Shown one piece after another: positions 45,964 through 57,251 of a stretch of DNA of 64,000 bases. The position numbers and the translations under genes are program-made. The notes beneath the pieces are model-generated. The model saw only the letters and a list, made by a program, of their open reading frames with translations. It did not search any database and was not told the origin of the DNA. Every line of letters starts with the position of its first letter. Position 1 is the first letter of the stretch. The stretch is taken from the NCBI GenBank assembly GCA_902619745.1, contig CACNFL010000001.1, positions 18,778-82,777 on the forward strand, in the 5' to 3' direction. The stretch comes from an uncultured Pelagibacteraceae bacterium. GTDB taxonomy: Bacteria > Pseudomonadota > Alphaproteobacteria > Pelagibacterales > Pelagibacteraceae.

Positions 45964-48117
45964 ATGGAGTATCTAAAAAAATATCCAAAATTATTCCAAT
46001 GGTTATTTTTATTAGTTGTATTTTTTGCTTTATGTTTTGCTATTGATGTTCCCGAAACTTATAAATTTATAAGAGGACAAGCAGAATTTGTAAAAGATCC
46101 AAACCAAAGTGTTTACTTTTTTCTAGGCAAAGAAGTTAGGTATTATGCTTTTGATGTATTTTGGAGATTGCCCCCGTTACTCGGTTGGCTGCCTATTTGG
46201 ATAAACGATTCTTTATTTTTCTTAATGAATGAGTGGATGCCAATGGAGTTTTGGAATGAAGATACTCAAGAGTTTAAAACTCGACCAATACTTTTACAGA
46301 TAAGTAGAAATTTAACTGCATTCATGACTTTTTTAATTGAATTAATTAGAGAAATTTTATTGGGGGGCTTAGAAACCATTGTTGCATTCACTAGTTGGGA
46401 TTTTATTGATGCTTATCCTTGGTTAGAGTTACCAGGTTTACCTTGGACCATTGTTGCAGCTGGTGCAGCGATACTTTCTTATAAATTAAGTGGAAAAGGA
46501 TTAGCTTTGTTTGCAGGGTTAACAATGATCTATATTTCTATATTTGGTCAGTGGAAACCTTCAATGCAAACTCTTTCTTTTATACTTGTTGCAGCTCCGC
46601 TATCGTTTATTTTTGGTTTAGGTCTAGGAATTGCTGCTTATAAAAGTAAACGCGTTGAGAAAGCTTTGTATCCAATTCTTTTAGTGATGCAAACTATGCC
46701 ACAATACGCTGTATTAGTTCCAGCACTTGTTCTTTTTGGAGTTGGAGATCATGCTGCTGTAATTATTACTATGGTTGTTGCAGTTCCACCAATGATATTA
46801 CTTACAATATTGGGTTTAAGAGCTATACCTCCAGAAGTTATTGAAGCAGGACGAATGAGTGGGTGTACAAATAGGCAACTAATGCTCAAGGTATTAATTC
46901 CTACAGCAAGACGAGATATTTTAATTGGAGTTAACCAAGTTATTATGGTTTGTTTTTCAATGGCAGTCATATCTGCTTTCATTGGTGCCAAAGGTTTAGG
47001 ATTTAACTTATTATTAGCTTTGAACCAACTTAATATTGGATTAGCATTGGAAGCAGGATTATGCATTAGTTTAATTGCAATTCTTCTTGATAAAATGTCT
47101 TTAGCTTGGGCAAATAAACAAACAGATTATTTTGGTAATCTGACATTTTTCCAAAGAAATAAAAACGTAATATTTTTTGCAGCTTCATTCGTAATTGGAA
47201 TAATTCTTGCATATGTTGGTACTTTTATTTTCAAAGGTAGTTTTAATTACTTGTTTGAAATTCCACATAATAAAGGAATATCAACAGCAGATTTTTGGAA
47301 TAAAGGAGTTGATTGGATTTTTGATACTTTCTTCGTGTATATTAAAGCATTCAATACATGGTTAATTCAAGATGTGCTTCAGCCGATGAGAGCTTTATAT
47401 TTAAGAATGCCTGCAGTAGCTACATTAGTGTTAGCAGTTGGAGCGGGTTATTTAATTGGAGGAATTCGTTCAGCACTAGTTGTTGCTGCTTTGACTTTAT
47501 TTATAGCACTAAGTCCATGGTGGGATAGAGCGCTAGTTACATTATATATGGCAACTTTTGGAGTAGTTATTTCTTGTTTAATAGGATTTACAGTTGGAAC
47601 ATTATGTTTTCAAAATAAAAAATCAGCTGCGTTTATGCTAGGTGTTTGTGATATATTTCAAACATTCCCATCATTTGTATATCTAATTCCAGTAATGATG
47701 CTTTTCGGAATTACAGATACTTCTGTATTAATTGCAGTAATTGTTTATGCCACAATTCCTGCAACAAGATACACAATTGAAGGTTTAAGAAGTGTTCCAG
47801 TTGGTTTGCATGAAGCCGCAACAATGTCTGGTGTAAATAAATTTCAAAGATTAACAAAAATTGAATTTCCATTAGCATTTCCACACATGATGCTTGGTTT
47901 GAATCAAACAATAGTTTTTGCTTTATTTATGGTGATAATTGGTGCCTTCATTGGAACAGAAGATCTTGGTCAATACATTTTAAAAGCACTTTCAGATAAA
48001 AATGGAGCAGGAATTGGTTTAACTCTCGGTATCTGTGTTGCGTTTATAGGATTGATTTTTGACAATTTGATTAGAACTTGGGTTGAAAAAAGAAAAAAAC
48101 ATCTTGGCATAGCTTAG
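45964..48117 (+). CDS. tmoW: TMAO/betaine ABC transporter permease with two tandem permease domains (TmoW-like)
   Basis: Two EAA-loop segments: IPPEVIEAGRMSGCTNRQLMLKVLIPTARRDILIGVNQ and VPVGLHEAATMSGVNKFQRLTKIEFPLAFPHMMLGLNQ. Confidence 0.9.
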   Translation: MEYLKKYPKLFQWLFLLVVFFALCFAIDVPETYKFIRGQAEFVKDPNQSVYFFLGKEVRYYAFDVFWRLPPLLGWLPIWINDSLFFLMNEWMPMEFWNEDTQEFKTRPILLQISRNLTAFMTFLIELIREILLGGLETIVAFTSWDFIDAYPWLELPGLPWTIVAAGAAILSYKLSGKGLALFAGLTMIYISIFGQWKPSMQTLSFILVAAPLSFIFGLGLGIAAYKSKRVEKALYPILLVMQTMPQYAVLVPALVLFGVGDHAAVIITMVVAVPPMILLTILGLRAIPPEVIEAGRMSGCTNRQLMLKVLIPTARRDILIGVNQVIMVCFSMAVISAFIGAKGLGFNLLLALNQLNIGLALEAGLCISLIAILLDKMSLAWANKQTDYFGNLTFFQRNKNVIFFAASFVIGIILAYVGTFIFKGSFNYLFEIPHNKGISTADFWNKGVDWIFDTFFVYIKAFNTWLIQDVLQPMRALYLRMPAVATLVLAVGAGYLIGGIRSALVVAALTLFIALSPWWDRALVTLYMATFGVVISCLIGFTVGTLCFQNKKSAAFMLGVCDIFQTFPSFVYLIPVMMLFGITDTSVLIAVIVYATIPATRYTIEGLRSVPVGLHEAATMSGVNKFQRLTKIEFPLAFPHMMLGLNQTIVFALFMVIIGAFIGTEDLGQYILKALSDKNGAGIGLTLGICVAFIGLIFDNLIRTWVEKRKKHLGIA

Positions 48118-48121
48118 TATT

Positions 48122-49600
48122 TTGAAAAAATTTATTGTCTCCATTGATCAAGGAACAACCTCATCAAGAGTTGTTTTGTTTGATACTAAAGGGAATATTA
48201 AATTTATTTCACAATATGAATTTAAACAATACTTTCCTAGAAATGGCTGGGTAGAGCATAATCCAAATGAAATTTGGTCGACAACAATTAAAGCACTAAA
48301 ACAAGTAATTAAAAAAGCTAAAAGTTTAAAAGGTCATATACTTACTATTGGAATTACAAATCAAAGAGAAACTACAATTTTGTGGAATAAAAAAAATGGA
48401 AAACCTATTTATAATGCGATCGTTTGGCAAGATAGAAGAACCCAGGAATATTGCAAATCTCTAAAGAATAAAAATTATGAAAATACTTTTAGAAAAAAAA
48501 CAGGGTTATTTATAGATCCTTATTTTTCTGCCACTAAAATAAAATGGATTTTAGATAATGTAAAAGTTTCAAAAAAGTTACTAAAAACTAATAATTTATT
48601 ATTTGGTACAGTAGATACTTTCTTAATCTGGAAATTAACTAAAGGTAAACAGCATTTAACTGAAGCTACCAACGCAAGTAGAACCATGTTGTTTAATATC
48701 AATAACAATAAATGGGATAATGAAATTTTACAGAAATTAAAAATTCCAAGGAGTATCTTGCCAGAGGTAAAAAATTCTGCAGATAATTTTGGAAAAACAG
48801 ACAAGAGAGTTACAGGAAAAGAAATACCCATTTCAGCTGTTTTAGGGGATCAACAAGCAGCTGCTGTAGGACAAGCTTGTTTTGAAAAAGGATCTATAAA
48901 AAGCACTTATGGCACTGGTGCTTTTATAATAATGAACACTGGATCAAAAAAAATAAATTCAAAAAATAAGTTATTAACTACAATTTGTTATCGATTGAAT
49001 AATAAGACCACGTATGCTCTTGAAGGATCTATTTTCATAGCAGGAGCAGGCGTACAATGGTTAAGGGATAAAATTAAATTAATTAACAATGCTTATGAAA
49101 CTGAAAAAATAGCTAAATCAACAATAAGCAATAATGAGGTTTATGTTGTACCAGCTTTTAGTGGAATAGGCGCACCTTATTGGAGACCTGATGCAAGAGG
49201 TTTAATAACAGGACTTACAAGAGATAGTGATTGGAAAACTTTAGTGAGAGCAACCGTCGAGTCTGTTGCTTATCAAAGTTATGATTTATTTTATTCAATG
49301 AATAAAGATGGTTTAAAGCCTAGAATAGTTAAAATTGATGGGGGTATGGTAGCTAATAATTGGTTTTCACAATTTTTGGCTGATGTAATTAATTTAAAAG
49401 TAATTCGACCGAAAGTCTTAGAAACCACTGCTCTCGGAGCAGCTTTGTTTGCAGGTTATCAAGTAGGAGAATTCAAATCATTAAATCAAATTAAAAATAC
49501 ATGGAAAAAAGATAAAGCTTTTAAGCCAAAAATTGATAAAAAACTTAGAAATCATATATTGCATGGTTGGAAGCAAGCAATTAAAAAAACCTTAGCATAA
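48122..49600 (+). CDS. glpK: Glycerol kinase
   Basis: SIDQGTTSSRVVLFD; TIGITNQRETTILWNKKNGKPIYNAIVWQDRRT; VLGDQQAAAVGQACFEKGSIKSTYGTGAF; TTG start at 48122. Confidence 0.95.
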   Translation: MKKFIVSIDQGTTSSRVVLFDTKGNIKFISQYEFKQYFPRNGWVEHNPNEIWSTTIKALKQVIKKAKSLKGHILTIGITNQRETTILWNKKNGKPIYNAIVWQDRRTQEYCKSLKNKNYENTFRKKTGLFIDPYFSATKIKWILDNVKVSKKLLKTNNLLFGTVDTFLIWKLTKGKQHLTEATNASRTMLFNINNNKWDNEILQKLKIPRSILPEVKNSADNFGKTDKRVTGKEIPISAVLGDQQAAAVGQACFEKGSIKSTYGTGAFIIMNTGSKKINSKNKLLTTICYRLNNKTTYALEGSIFIAGAGVQWLRDKIKLINNAYETEKIAKSTISNNEVYVVPAFSGIGAPYWRPDARGLITGLTRDSDWKTLVRATVESVAYQSYDLFYSMNKDGLKPRIVKIDGGMVANNWFSQFLADVINLKVIRPKVLETTALGAALFAGYQVGEFKSLNQIKNTWKKDKAFKPKIDKKLRNHILHGWKQAIKKTLA

Positions 49601-49608
49601 AGATAAAA

Positions 49609-50565
49609 ATGAAAAAAATTTTAATTGTTGGCGCTGGAGCTATGGGAGCTGCTTTCTCAATACCATTATTAGATAATGGTCACTCGGTTACATTAACAGA
49701 GCCATATAACTTTAAATTATTACAAAAATTAAACTCAAAAAAAAAATTTCACCCATCAATAAATATAAATTTACCAAAAAAATTAAAAATAAATAAATTT
49801 TCAAGCGACATTTTAAATCGCAAATGGGACTTAATAGTAATTGCTGTGAGTTCTATTGGAATAGACTTAATTGGAAAAAATCTATCAAAAATTAAAAATA
49901 AATCACCTATTTTGGTATTAACAAAAGGTCTTAAATTAGATGGTAGAAATTTAATTTCAATGTCTAGCTTATTAAGAACGTATAATAAAAATTTAAATAT
50001 TTCAGTTTTGAAAGGCCCATGTTTAGCAAAAGAATTAGCTAGAAAAGTTAAAAGCTTCACTGTTGTTGCAAATAAAAATATTAATACTGCAAAAAAAATT
50101 GGGAAATTAATTTCAACAAATTATTATCAAACTGAATTTAGTAGAGATGTTAATGGAGTTGAGTTTTTATCTGCTATAAAAAATATTTATTCAATGATAA
50201 TTGGATCTGGACAATGGCATAATACATCATCGGCTTTATTCAGAAAATCAATTGATGAAATGAAATATCTTGCAAATTATTTTAAAGGAAAAAAGGAAAC
50301 TGTTTATGGTCTGGCAGGTTTAGGAGATTTATACGTAAGTGCAATGGGAGGAAGGAATAGTAAAATGGGAGAATATCTAGGTAAAGGCTATACCTTTACC
50401 CAAGCAAAGAAAAAGTTTATGAAAAATGATACAGTAGAGGGTGCTGATTTAGCAATAGAAATTGCTCCTTTTGTATTTAAAAAAATTAATAAAAGAAAAG
50501 TCCCTTTAATGATCTCTTTATTAGAGGCAATTGTTAAAAATAAAAAATTAAAAATTAAATATTAA
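49609..50565 (+). CDS. gpsA: NAD(P)-dependent glycerol-3-phosphate dehydrogenase (divergent GpsA)
   Basis: KILIVGAGAMGAAFSIPLLDNGHSVTL; VLKGPCLAKELA; NGVEFLSAIKNIYSMIIG; GLAGLGDLYVSAMGGRNSKMGEYLGKG. Confidence 0.87.
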   Translation: MKKILIVGAGAMGAAFSIPLLDNGHSVTLTEPYNFKLLQKLNSKKKFHPSININLPKKLKINKFSSDILNRKWDLIVIAVSSIGIDLIGKNLSKIKNKSPILVLTKGLKLDGRNLISMSSLLRTYNKNLNISVLKGPCLAKELARKVKSFTVVANKNINTAKKIGKLISTNYYQTEFSRDVNGVEFLSAIKNIYSMIIGSGQWHNTSSALFRKSIDEMKYLANYFKGKKETVYGLAGLGDLYVSAMGGRNSKMGEYLGKGYTFTQAKKKFMKNDTVEGADLAIEIAPFVFKKINKRKVPLMISLLEAIVKNKKLKIKY

Positions 50566-50569
50566 TTTT

Positions 50570-51901
50570 TTATTTATTTAAAAAAGTTTCCATAGAGTCA
50601 TCCATCGCTTTTTCCCAAGGTGTGTGATGAATTGGTGCAACTGATCCGGTCACGGGAGATGAAAATGATTTATTTCTATAAGTTAGAATATCCTCTACTT
50701 TATGATGTTCCCATTCTTTGAAATGTTTTCTAATTAATTCAAAATCAATTTTAGGATAATCGGACATATCATGAAGTTCTTTGGTATACTCTGTTTGAAA
50801 ATCAATCATTTGATCAGGATTTTCCAATTTTTCTTCCATTGAAACCCATTTATTAATGTCTTTATCTATTTCGTCATCACTAGGCATTTTGATTTTCCCC
50901 ATGATTACATCTCTTGCATACCATCCTTGACAATCAAACATATTAAATGTGTGAAACTGATCCTGCATACCTAAATATAAAAGTTTATGATTATCTTGCC
51001 ACACAACTCCTTTGTAAAGTTTTGGTGGATATAATCTGTTATGAGTTTTTAATTTTAAACTTTCATCTAAAAACGGGAAATGATGGAGATATCCAGTACA
51101 CAAGATCACTACATCAGCATCTTGTTCTGTTCCGTCTTTAAATATAGCTTTTTTTCCCTCTAACCTATCTAAGTAATGAACTTCTTTCATGCCTTTTGGC
51201 CATTTAAATCCCATTGGGTTATGCCTATAACCAATAGTTACACTTTTAGCTCCATACTTGTTGCATTGTAGAGCAACATCCTCAGCAGAATAACTGCTTC
51301 CCAAAACAATCACATCTTTTTCTCTGAACTCTTCTGCATCTCTAAAATCATGTGAGTGCATTATTCTTCCTGGGAAAGAATTCATTCCTTCATATTCAGG
51401 AATAAAAGGCACTGAAAAATGACCTGTAGAGACTACCACATAATCAAATGTATCATTTAGAATTTTATTATTTACTTTGTCTTGGTAAGTAATTTCAAAC
51501 TTATCATTTTTATAAACAGTATTTGTAACTCTTGTATTAAATTTAATCTTACTTTTTACATTACCTTTGCTTACTCTTCCCAAAATATAATCTTGCAAAA
51601 CTTCTCTTGGAGGAAAAGAAGGAATTGGTTTACCAAAATGTTCATCAAAAGAATAATCAGCAAATTCCAAACACTCTTTGGGTCCATTAGACCATAAGTA
51701 TCTGTACATGCTGTTAGGAACAGGATCTCCATATTGATCTGAACCAGTTCTCCAGTTGTAGTTCCATAAACCACCCCAACTTTCTTGTTTTTCAAAGCAA
51801 ACTATTTCAGGAATTTTTTCTCCTCTATTTTCCAAATGCTCAAATGCTCTTAAAATTGAAAGCCCACATGGACCAGCACCAATGATTGCCACTTTTGACA
51901 T
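50570..51901 (-). CDS. tmm: Trimethylamine monooxygenase (flavin-containing)
   Basis: Start re-set to ATG 51901 (MSKVAIIGAGPCGLSILRAFEHLENRGEKIPEIVCFEKQESWGGLWNYNWRTG...NSMYRYLWSNGPKECLEFADYSFDEHFGKPIPSFPPREVLQDYI), very close to Tmm as I recall it from Methylocella; FMO identifying motif FSVPFIPEYEG. Confidence 0.93.
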   Translation of the reverse strand: MSKVAIIGAGPCGLSILRAFEHLENRGEKIPEIVCFEKQESWGGLWNYNWRTGSDQYGDPVPNSMYRYLWSNGPKECLEFADYSFDEHFGKPIPSFPPREVLQDYILGRVSKGNVKSKIKFNTRVTNTVYKNDKFEITYQDKVNNKILNDTFDYVVVSTGHFSVPFIPEYEGMNSFPGRIMHSHDFRDAEEFREKDVIVLGSSYSAEDVALQCNKYGAKSVTIGYRHNPMGFKWPKGMKEVHYLDRLEGKKAIFKDGTEQDADVVILCTGYLHHFPFLDESLKLKTHNRLYPPKLYKGVVWQDNHKLLYLGMQDQFHTFNMFDCQGWYARDVIMGKIKMPSDDEIDKDINKWVSMEEKLENPDQMIDFQTEYTKELHDMSDYPKIDFELIRKHFKEWEHHKVEDILTYRNKSFSSPVTGSVAPIHHTPWEKAMDDSMETFLNK

Positions 51902-51977
51902 AGAATTTTTCCTATCATTAATAAATTTATAAATATATCTTACTAACAATTTTTAAAAAAATAAAATTATATTTTTT

Positions 51978-53135
51978 ATGGGTATTAATTGGAATTATCC
52001 AACCACTATGTGGATAGGAGAAAATAGAATTGAAGATTTATCCTTAGCCTGTAAAGAGTTAAATATTTCAAATCCATTATTTGTAACAGACAAGGATTTA
52101 ATTAACTTAGATTTAATAAAAAAGATAATAATAAGATTAAAAAAAAGTTTTGAAAATTTAGCTACCTTTTCTAATTTTACGGGAAATCCAATTGGAGAAA
52201 ATGTAGAAGAAGGTGTTAAAGTTTATAATACCTCAGACTGTGACGGCGTAATAGCTTTAGGGGGCGGAAGTGGTTTAGATGTTGGAAAAGCTATAGCATT
52301 TATGTGTAATCAATCTCGACCGATATGGGATTTCGAAGATATTGGTGATTACTGGACAAGAGCTGATAGTTCTAAAATTTCAAAAATTATTGCAGTTCCA
52401 ACCACTGCTGGAACAGGATCTGAAACAGGTAGAGCATCTGCCATTATAAATAAAGAAACAGGTACAAAAAAAATTATTTTTCACCCAAAATTGTTACCTT
52501 CGATTGTTATTTTAGATCCTTTACTTACATTAGATTTATCTCCAAGATTAACAGCAGCAACAGGAATGGATGCTCTTGCACATAATCTAGAAGCGTTTTG
52601 TGCACCAGGATATCATCCAATGGCTGATGGTATGGCAATAGAAGGAATGAAACTAATTAAAAATTCATTAATTAAAGCATTCACAAATGGAAAAGATGTT
52701 AAGGCTAGAATGGATTTGCTTTCAGCTGCTTCAATGGGCTCGACTGCATTTCAGAAGGGACTGGGTGCAATTCACTCATTGAGCCACCCTGTAAACGGTA
52801 AATTTAATGTTCACCATGGTTTATCCAATGCAATATTTATGCCTTATGTTTTAACATTTAATAAACCTTCAATTGAAAATAAAATAATATCGATTTGTGA
52901 TTATCTTAATTTAAATAAAAAATTTGATAGTTTTTTAAATTGGATTTTAGAATTAAGAAATAATTTAAATATTCCACATAAATTATCAGAAGTAATAGAT
53001 TGTAATAATATTGATTTAGATGAACTTTCCTTAATGGCATTTAAAGACCCATCAACAGGAGGAAATCCCAAAAAACTAAGTCAAAATGATCTAAAAGAAA
53101 TGTATATAAAAAGCATTTCTGGAGAATTATTTTAA
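51978..53135 (+). CDS. Iron-containing alcohol dehydrogenase
   Basis: DGVIALGGGSGLDVGKAIAFM; AVPTTAGTGSETG; GMDALAHNLEAFCAPGYHPMADGMAIEG; GAIHSLSHPVNGKFNVHHG. Confidence 0.92.
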   Translation: MGINWNYPTTMWIGENRIEDLSLACKELNISNPLFVTDKDLINLDLIKKIIIRLKKSFENLATFSNFTGNPIGENVEEGVKVYNTSDCDGVIALGGGSGLDVGKAIAFMCNQSRPIWDFEDIGDYWTRADSSKISKIIAVPTTAGTGSETGRASAIINKETGTKKIIFHPKLLPSIVILDPLLTLDLSPRLTAATGMDALAHNLEAFCAPGYHPMADGMAIEGMKLIKNSLIKAFTNGKDVKARMDLLSAASMGSTAFQKGLGAIHSLSHPVNGKFNVHHGLSNAIFMPYVLTFNKPSIENKIISICDYLNLNKKFDSFLNWILELRNNLNIPHKLSEVIDCNNIDLDELSLMAFKDPSTGGNPKKLSQNDLKEMYIKSISGELF

Positions 53136-53923
53136 TGAAAAAAATATTAATTGTAGAAGGAAACTTACGAGAAGAAAATAAAAGTTTTTCTGCAGCTGGT
53201 ATTCAAACACATACGGAAAGCCTTAAAGATAGTTTGGCGTATTTTACAGATAAATTAGAAACCCACGTGGTTAATCCTTCCTCAGATGAAAATATTGATA
53301 AAAATATTGATGCACTTGAAAGCTACGATGGCCTTATTTGGGGCGGAAGTAGTTTAAATATTTATAACAATACCCCAGAAATAAAAAGGCAAATTGAATT
53401 TATGAAAGAGTGTCAGAAAAAAATTAAAAAAATTCTAGCAATTTGCTGGGGAATGCAAGTTGCAGTAACTGCAGCAGGAGGAGAGGTAAAAAAAAGTAAT
53501 AAAGGATCTCATAGAGGAATTGCTCTAAATATAGAAATTAATGAAAATGGTTTAAATCATCCACTTTATAAAAATAAGAATAAAACTTTTAATACGCCAG
53601 CATTTAATTTTGATGAAGTTGTAACGATGCCAGAAAATTCAACTTTATTGGCCTCAAACTCAATAAACAATGTTCAAGGGATAAATTTTAAAGTTGGAGA
53701 TAGTAATATTTGGGGACTTCAATATCACCCTGAAATTACTTACAATAAAATGATTAATTTAATTATTTTTAGAAAAGAAAAATTACTAGCAAGAGGTGCT
53801 TTTAAAGATCAAGAGGAGATTGATAACCATATTGAACATATTGAAATAGAAAATCAAAAACTAGATAAAATTTCAAGAATGAGAGAATTAGAAAATTGGT
53901 TAGATTATCTTAATTTAGAATAA
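53135..53923 (+). CDS. Class I glutamine amidotransferase-like protein
   Basis: [32 protein letters not shown] (nucleophile elbow); [15 protein letters not shown]. Confidence 0.88.
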   Translation: MKKILIVEGNLREENKSFSAAGIQTHTESLKDSLAYFTDKLETHVVNPSSDENIDKNIDALESYDGLIWGGSSLNIYNNTPEIKRQIEFMKECQKKIKKILAICWGMQVAVTAAGGEVKKSNKGSHRGIALNIEINENGLNHPLYKNKNKTFNTPAFNFDEVVTMPENSTLLASNSINNVQGINFKVGDSNIWGLQYHPEITYNKMINLIIFRKEKLLARGAFKDQEEIDNHIEHIEIENQKLDKISRMRELENWLDYLNLE

Positions 53924-55597
53924 ACCTTCAATTTCGCCTTTGTCATTCAACTTAATGGAGTCAGCAGCAGGAACTCTAGGTAACCCTGGCATTGTCATGA
54001 TTTCACCGCACACAACAACTATAAATTCAGCACCAGAAGAAAGTCTTACCTCTCTAACTGGTAAAACATGACCCGTGGGTGCACCCTTTAAATTTGGATC
54101 TGTTGAAAAACTATATTGAGTTTTTGCAATACAAACAGGCAACTTACCATAACCTTTTTCCTCAAAATCTTTTAATTGTTGTCTAACTTTTGTATCGGCT
54201 ACCACTTCAGATGCGCTATAAATTTCTTGTGCAATTTTTTCTATTTTTTTGAACAGCGGAAGATCGTCTTCATATAAAAATTTAAATGTATCTTTTTTAT
54301 CCTCACAAATTTCAGTAACATTTTTAGCTAATTCAATAGTTCCTTCACTTCCATTAGACCAATGAGAGCATTTAGAGGCTTTTACACCTTGCGTTTCACA
54401 AAAATCTAACAAGGTTTTCATTTCATCTTCTGTATCAGTAATAAAATGATTAACCGCAACAGTAACAGGTAATCCAAATTTTCTAATATTATTTATATGT
54501 CTACGTAAATTTACCATTCCCTCTTTTAGTGCTGACACATTTTCTTTTTTTAAATCTTCTTTAGCAACACCTCCATGCATTTTCAGTGCTCTTATTGTTG
54601 CTACAATAACTACGCAATCTGGTTTTAGATTAGATTTTCTGCACTTAATATCCAAAAATTTTTCAGCTCCTAAATCAGCTCCAAATCCTGCCTCTGTTAC
54701 AACATAGTCAGCTAATTTAAGTCCTGCTTTAGTTGCAATAACTGAATTACATCCATGAGCAATATTTGCAAAAGGGCCACCATGAATTATTGCAGGATTG
54801 TTTTCTAAAGTTTGAGTTACATTAGGTCTTATTGCTTCTTTAAGCAAAACTGTCATTGGACCTTGTGCATTTAAATCTTTTGCACAAATTGCTTGCTTAT
54901 CTCTAGTATAACCAATTGTAATATTTCCAATTCTATTTTCTAAATCTTTTAAGTCTGTTGCTAAACAAAAAATAGCCATAAGCTCAGATGCAACTGTAAT
55001 ATCGAAACTATCTTGCCTTGGGTAACCATTAGCTACCCCTCCTAGATCAACAATAATAGATCTTAAGGATCTATCATTCATATCCATTACTCTTCTCCAA
55101 ACAATTCTTCTAACATCAATGTTAAGTTTGTTACCCCAATAAATATGATTATCAATTAACGCAGATAGTAAATTATGTGCAGATGTAATAGCATGAAAGT
55201 CACCTGTAAAATGAAGATTAATTTGTTCCATTGGTACTACCTGGGCATAACCACCACCAGCAGCTCCACCCTTCATTCCAAATGATGGACCAAGACTTGG
55301 TTCTCTTAAACAAACTATAGATTTTTTTCCGATTTTATTTAAACCGTCATTTAACCCAACTGAAGTTGTAGTTTTACCCTCACCAGCTGGAGTAGGAGTG
55401 ATTGCAGTAACTAATATTAATTTACCATTTTCTTTTTTAAGGGTATTCAAATATTCCAGATTTATTTTGGCAATGTGTCTGCCCATTGGACTGAAAGCAA
55501 AATTTTCATCTGGTACACCAATCTTTGAAAGAATATCTTTTATTGGTTGCATTTTAGCTTCTCTAGCTATTTGAATGTCTGATTTTACATCACTCAT
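53915..55597 (-). CDS. fhs: Formate--tetrahydrofolate ligase
   Basis: [82 protein letters not shown]. Confidence 0.97.
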   Translation of the reverse strand: MSDVKSDIQIAREAKMQPIKDILSKIGVPDENFAFSPMGRHIAKINLEYLNTLKKENGKLILVTAITPTPAGEGKTTTSVGLNDGLNKIGKKSIVCLREPSLGPSFGMKGGAAGGGYAQVVPMEQINLHFTGDFHAITSAHNLLSALIDNHIYWGNKLNIDVRRIVWRRVMDMNDRSLRSIIVDLGGVANGYPRQDSFDITVASELMAIFCLATDLKDLENRIGNITIGYTRDKQAICAKDLNAQGPMTVLLKEAIRPNVTQTLENNPAIIHGGPFANIAHGCNSVIATKAGLKLADYVVTEAGFGADLGAEKFLDIKCRKSNLKPDCVVIVATIRALKMHGGVAKEDLKKENVSALKEGMVNLRRHINNIRKFGLPVTVAVNHFITDTEDEMKTLLDFCETQGVKASKCSHWSNGSEGTIELAKNVTEICEDKKDTFKFLYEDDLPLFKKIEKIAQEIYSASEVVADTKVRQQLKDFEEKGYGKLPVCIAKTQYSFSTDPNLKGAPTGHVLPVREVRLSSGAEFIVVVCGEIMTMPGLPRVPAADSIKLNDKGEIEGLF

Positions 55598-55724
55598 GAA
55601 TAATCCTTTAAATTAAAAACATTTCCTGTGACTTCTTATCCTTTTTTGAGATATTTGGAAACTTCTAAAAAATATATATAAAAAAAATAAGCACTATTTA
55701 TATTCTTTGTTATAAAATTATTCT

Positions 55725-56981
55725 ATGCAGAAGTATTCAATATTTAACCTGGTTAAAAACGCTTTTTCAAACCATGAAAATTGGGATTTAGCTTGGAAAG
55801 ATCCAACACCTAAAGAGGAATATGATGTTGTAATTATAGGTGGTGGAGGCCATGGTTTAGCTACAGCTTATTATCTTGCGAAAGAGCATAACATTACAAA
55901 AGTTGCAATTATCGAGAAAGGTTGGATTGGAGGAGGAAATGTAGGACGTAACACTACAATTATTAGATCCAATTATATGCACGATGAAAATGGTTTGTTC
56001 AGTGAGTTTGGAATGGATTTATGGAGAAAGATGAGTCAGGATCTGAACTATAATGTAATGTTTTCTCCAAGAGGTATTATTAATCTTGCTCATTCAGATG
56101 CTCAAATGAATGCTTATGCAAGAAGAGGAAATTCAATGAGATTAAATGGAATAGATGCAGTTCTTTTAAACAGAGAACAAGTTAGAGAAATTATTCCAAT
56201 GGCTGATTTTTCAGACGACGTAAGATTTCCAATTTTTGGTGGTTTGATGCAACCAAGTGCAGGCACAGCAAGACATGATGCTGTTGCATGGGGTTATGCA
56301 CGTCAGGCAGACTCAATGGGGGTAGATATTATTCAGAATTGTGAAGTAATTGGATTTGATGTTTCCGCGGGAAAAATAAACGGCATTAGAACTTCACGTG
56401 GAAATATTAAGGCAAAAAAAGTTGGTTTATGTGTTGCTGGTAGCACAAATATTTTAGCAGAAAAATTAAACATGACTTTACCAATAGAAACTCATTTACT
56501 TCAAGCTTGTGTTTCTGAACCAATTAAACCAGTGCTGGATAATGTAGTTACATTTGGTGCAGGACATTTTTATGTAAGTCAGTCTGATAAAGGTGAGATG
56601 GTAATGGGTGGTGATCTTGATGGATACAATAGTTATGCTCAGAGAGGAAATTTACCAACATTACAACACGTTTTAACTGAGGGAATAGCGATGATGCCGT
56701 TTTTAAGTAAATTAAAAATGTTGAGAACTTGGGGTGGTATAATGGATATGTCAATGGACGGTTCACCCATTATTGATAAAACTCATATTGAAGGTTTGTA
56801 TTTAAATTGCGGATGGTGTTACGGAGGATTTAAAGCCACACCTGCATCAGGATGGACATTTGCACACACAATTGCACAAGACAGAGTTCACGAATTAAAC
56901 GCTGGTTATAGTTTAAATAGATTTAGTACTGGCCATCTTATTGATGAAAAGGGACTTGGAACAAAAACCTGGATATCATAA
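55725..56981 (+). CDS. soxB: Sarcosine oxidase / N-methylglutamate dehydrogenase beta-type subunit
   Basis: YDVVIIGGGGHGLATAYYLAKEHNITKVAIIEKGWIGGGNVGRNTTIIRSNYMHDENGLF; followed by delta, alpha and gamma genes. Confidence 0.88.
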   Translation: MQKYSIFNLVKNAFSNHENWDLAWKDPTPKEEYDVVIIGGGGHGLATAYYLAKEHNITKVAIIEKGWIGGGNVGRNTTIIRSNYMHDENGLFSEFGMDLWRKMSQDLNYNVMFSPRGIINLAHSDAQMNAYARRGNSMRLNGIDAVLLNREQVREIIPMADFSDDVRFPIFGGLMQPSAGTARHDAVAWGYARQADSMGVDIIQNCEVIGFDVSAGKINGIRTSRGNIKAKKVGLCVAGSTNILAEKLNMTLPIETHLLQACVSEPIKPVLDNVVTFGAGHFYVSQSDKGEMVMGGDLDGYNSYAQRGNLPTLQHVLTEGIAMMPFLSKLKMLRTWGGIMDMSMDGSPIIDKTHIEGLYLNCGWCYGGFKATPASGWTFAHTIAQDRVHELNAGYSLNRFSTGHLIDEKGLGTKTWIS

Positions 56982-57251
56982 ATGCTTTACATAAATTGCC
57001 CACACTGTGGAATGAGATCTCAAAATGAATTTTCATATGGTGGCGATGCAAGTGTTAAAAGACCGGAACTTAATAAAGAAGTTTCTGATCAAGAATGGGA
57101 TAATTTTGTTTACAATAGAAAAAGTTTAAGAGGAAAGCATTTAGAGCTATGGCAACATATTTCTGGATGTAGACAATGGATAAAGGTTGAGAGAGATACT
57201 GTAACCCATGAAATTTTTAGAACTTTTAAAGCTGATGAGGAAGTTGCTTAA
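56982..57251 (+). CDS. soxD: Sarcosine oxidase / N-methylglutamate dehydrogenase delta-type subunit
   Basis: MLYINCPHCGMRSQNEFSYGGDA...LWQHISGCRQWIKVERDTVTHEI. Confidence 0.9.
   Translation: MLYINCPHCGMRSQNEFSYGGDASVKRPELNKEVSDQEWDNFVYNRKSLRGKHLELWQHISGCRQWIKVERDTVTHEIFRTFKADEEVA

Noticed and set aside
55670-55700. AT-rich AAAAAATATATATAAAAAAA upstream of soxB as a third copy of the MarR-site motif
   Set aside because: Lacks the AGAACTAA element; AT runs of this kind are expected by chance in such an AT-rich genome.
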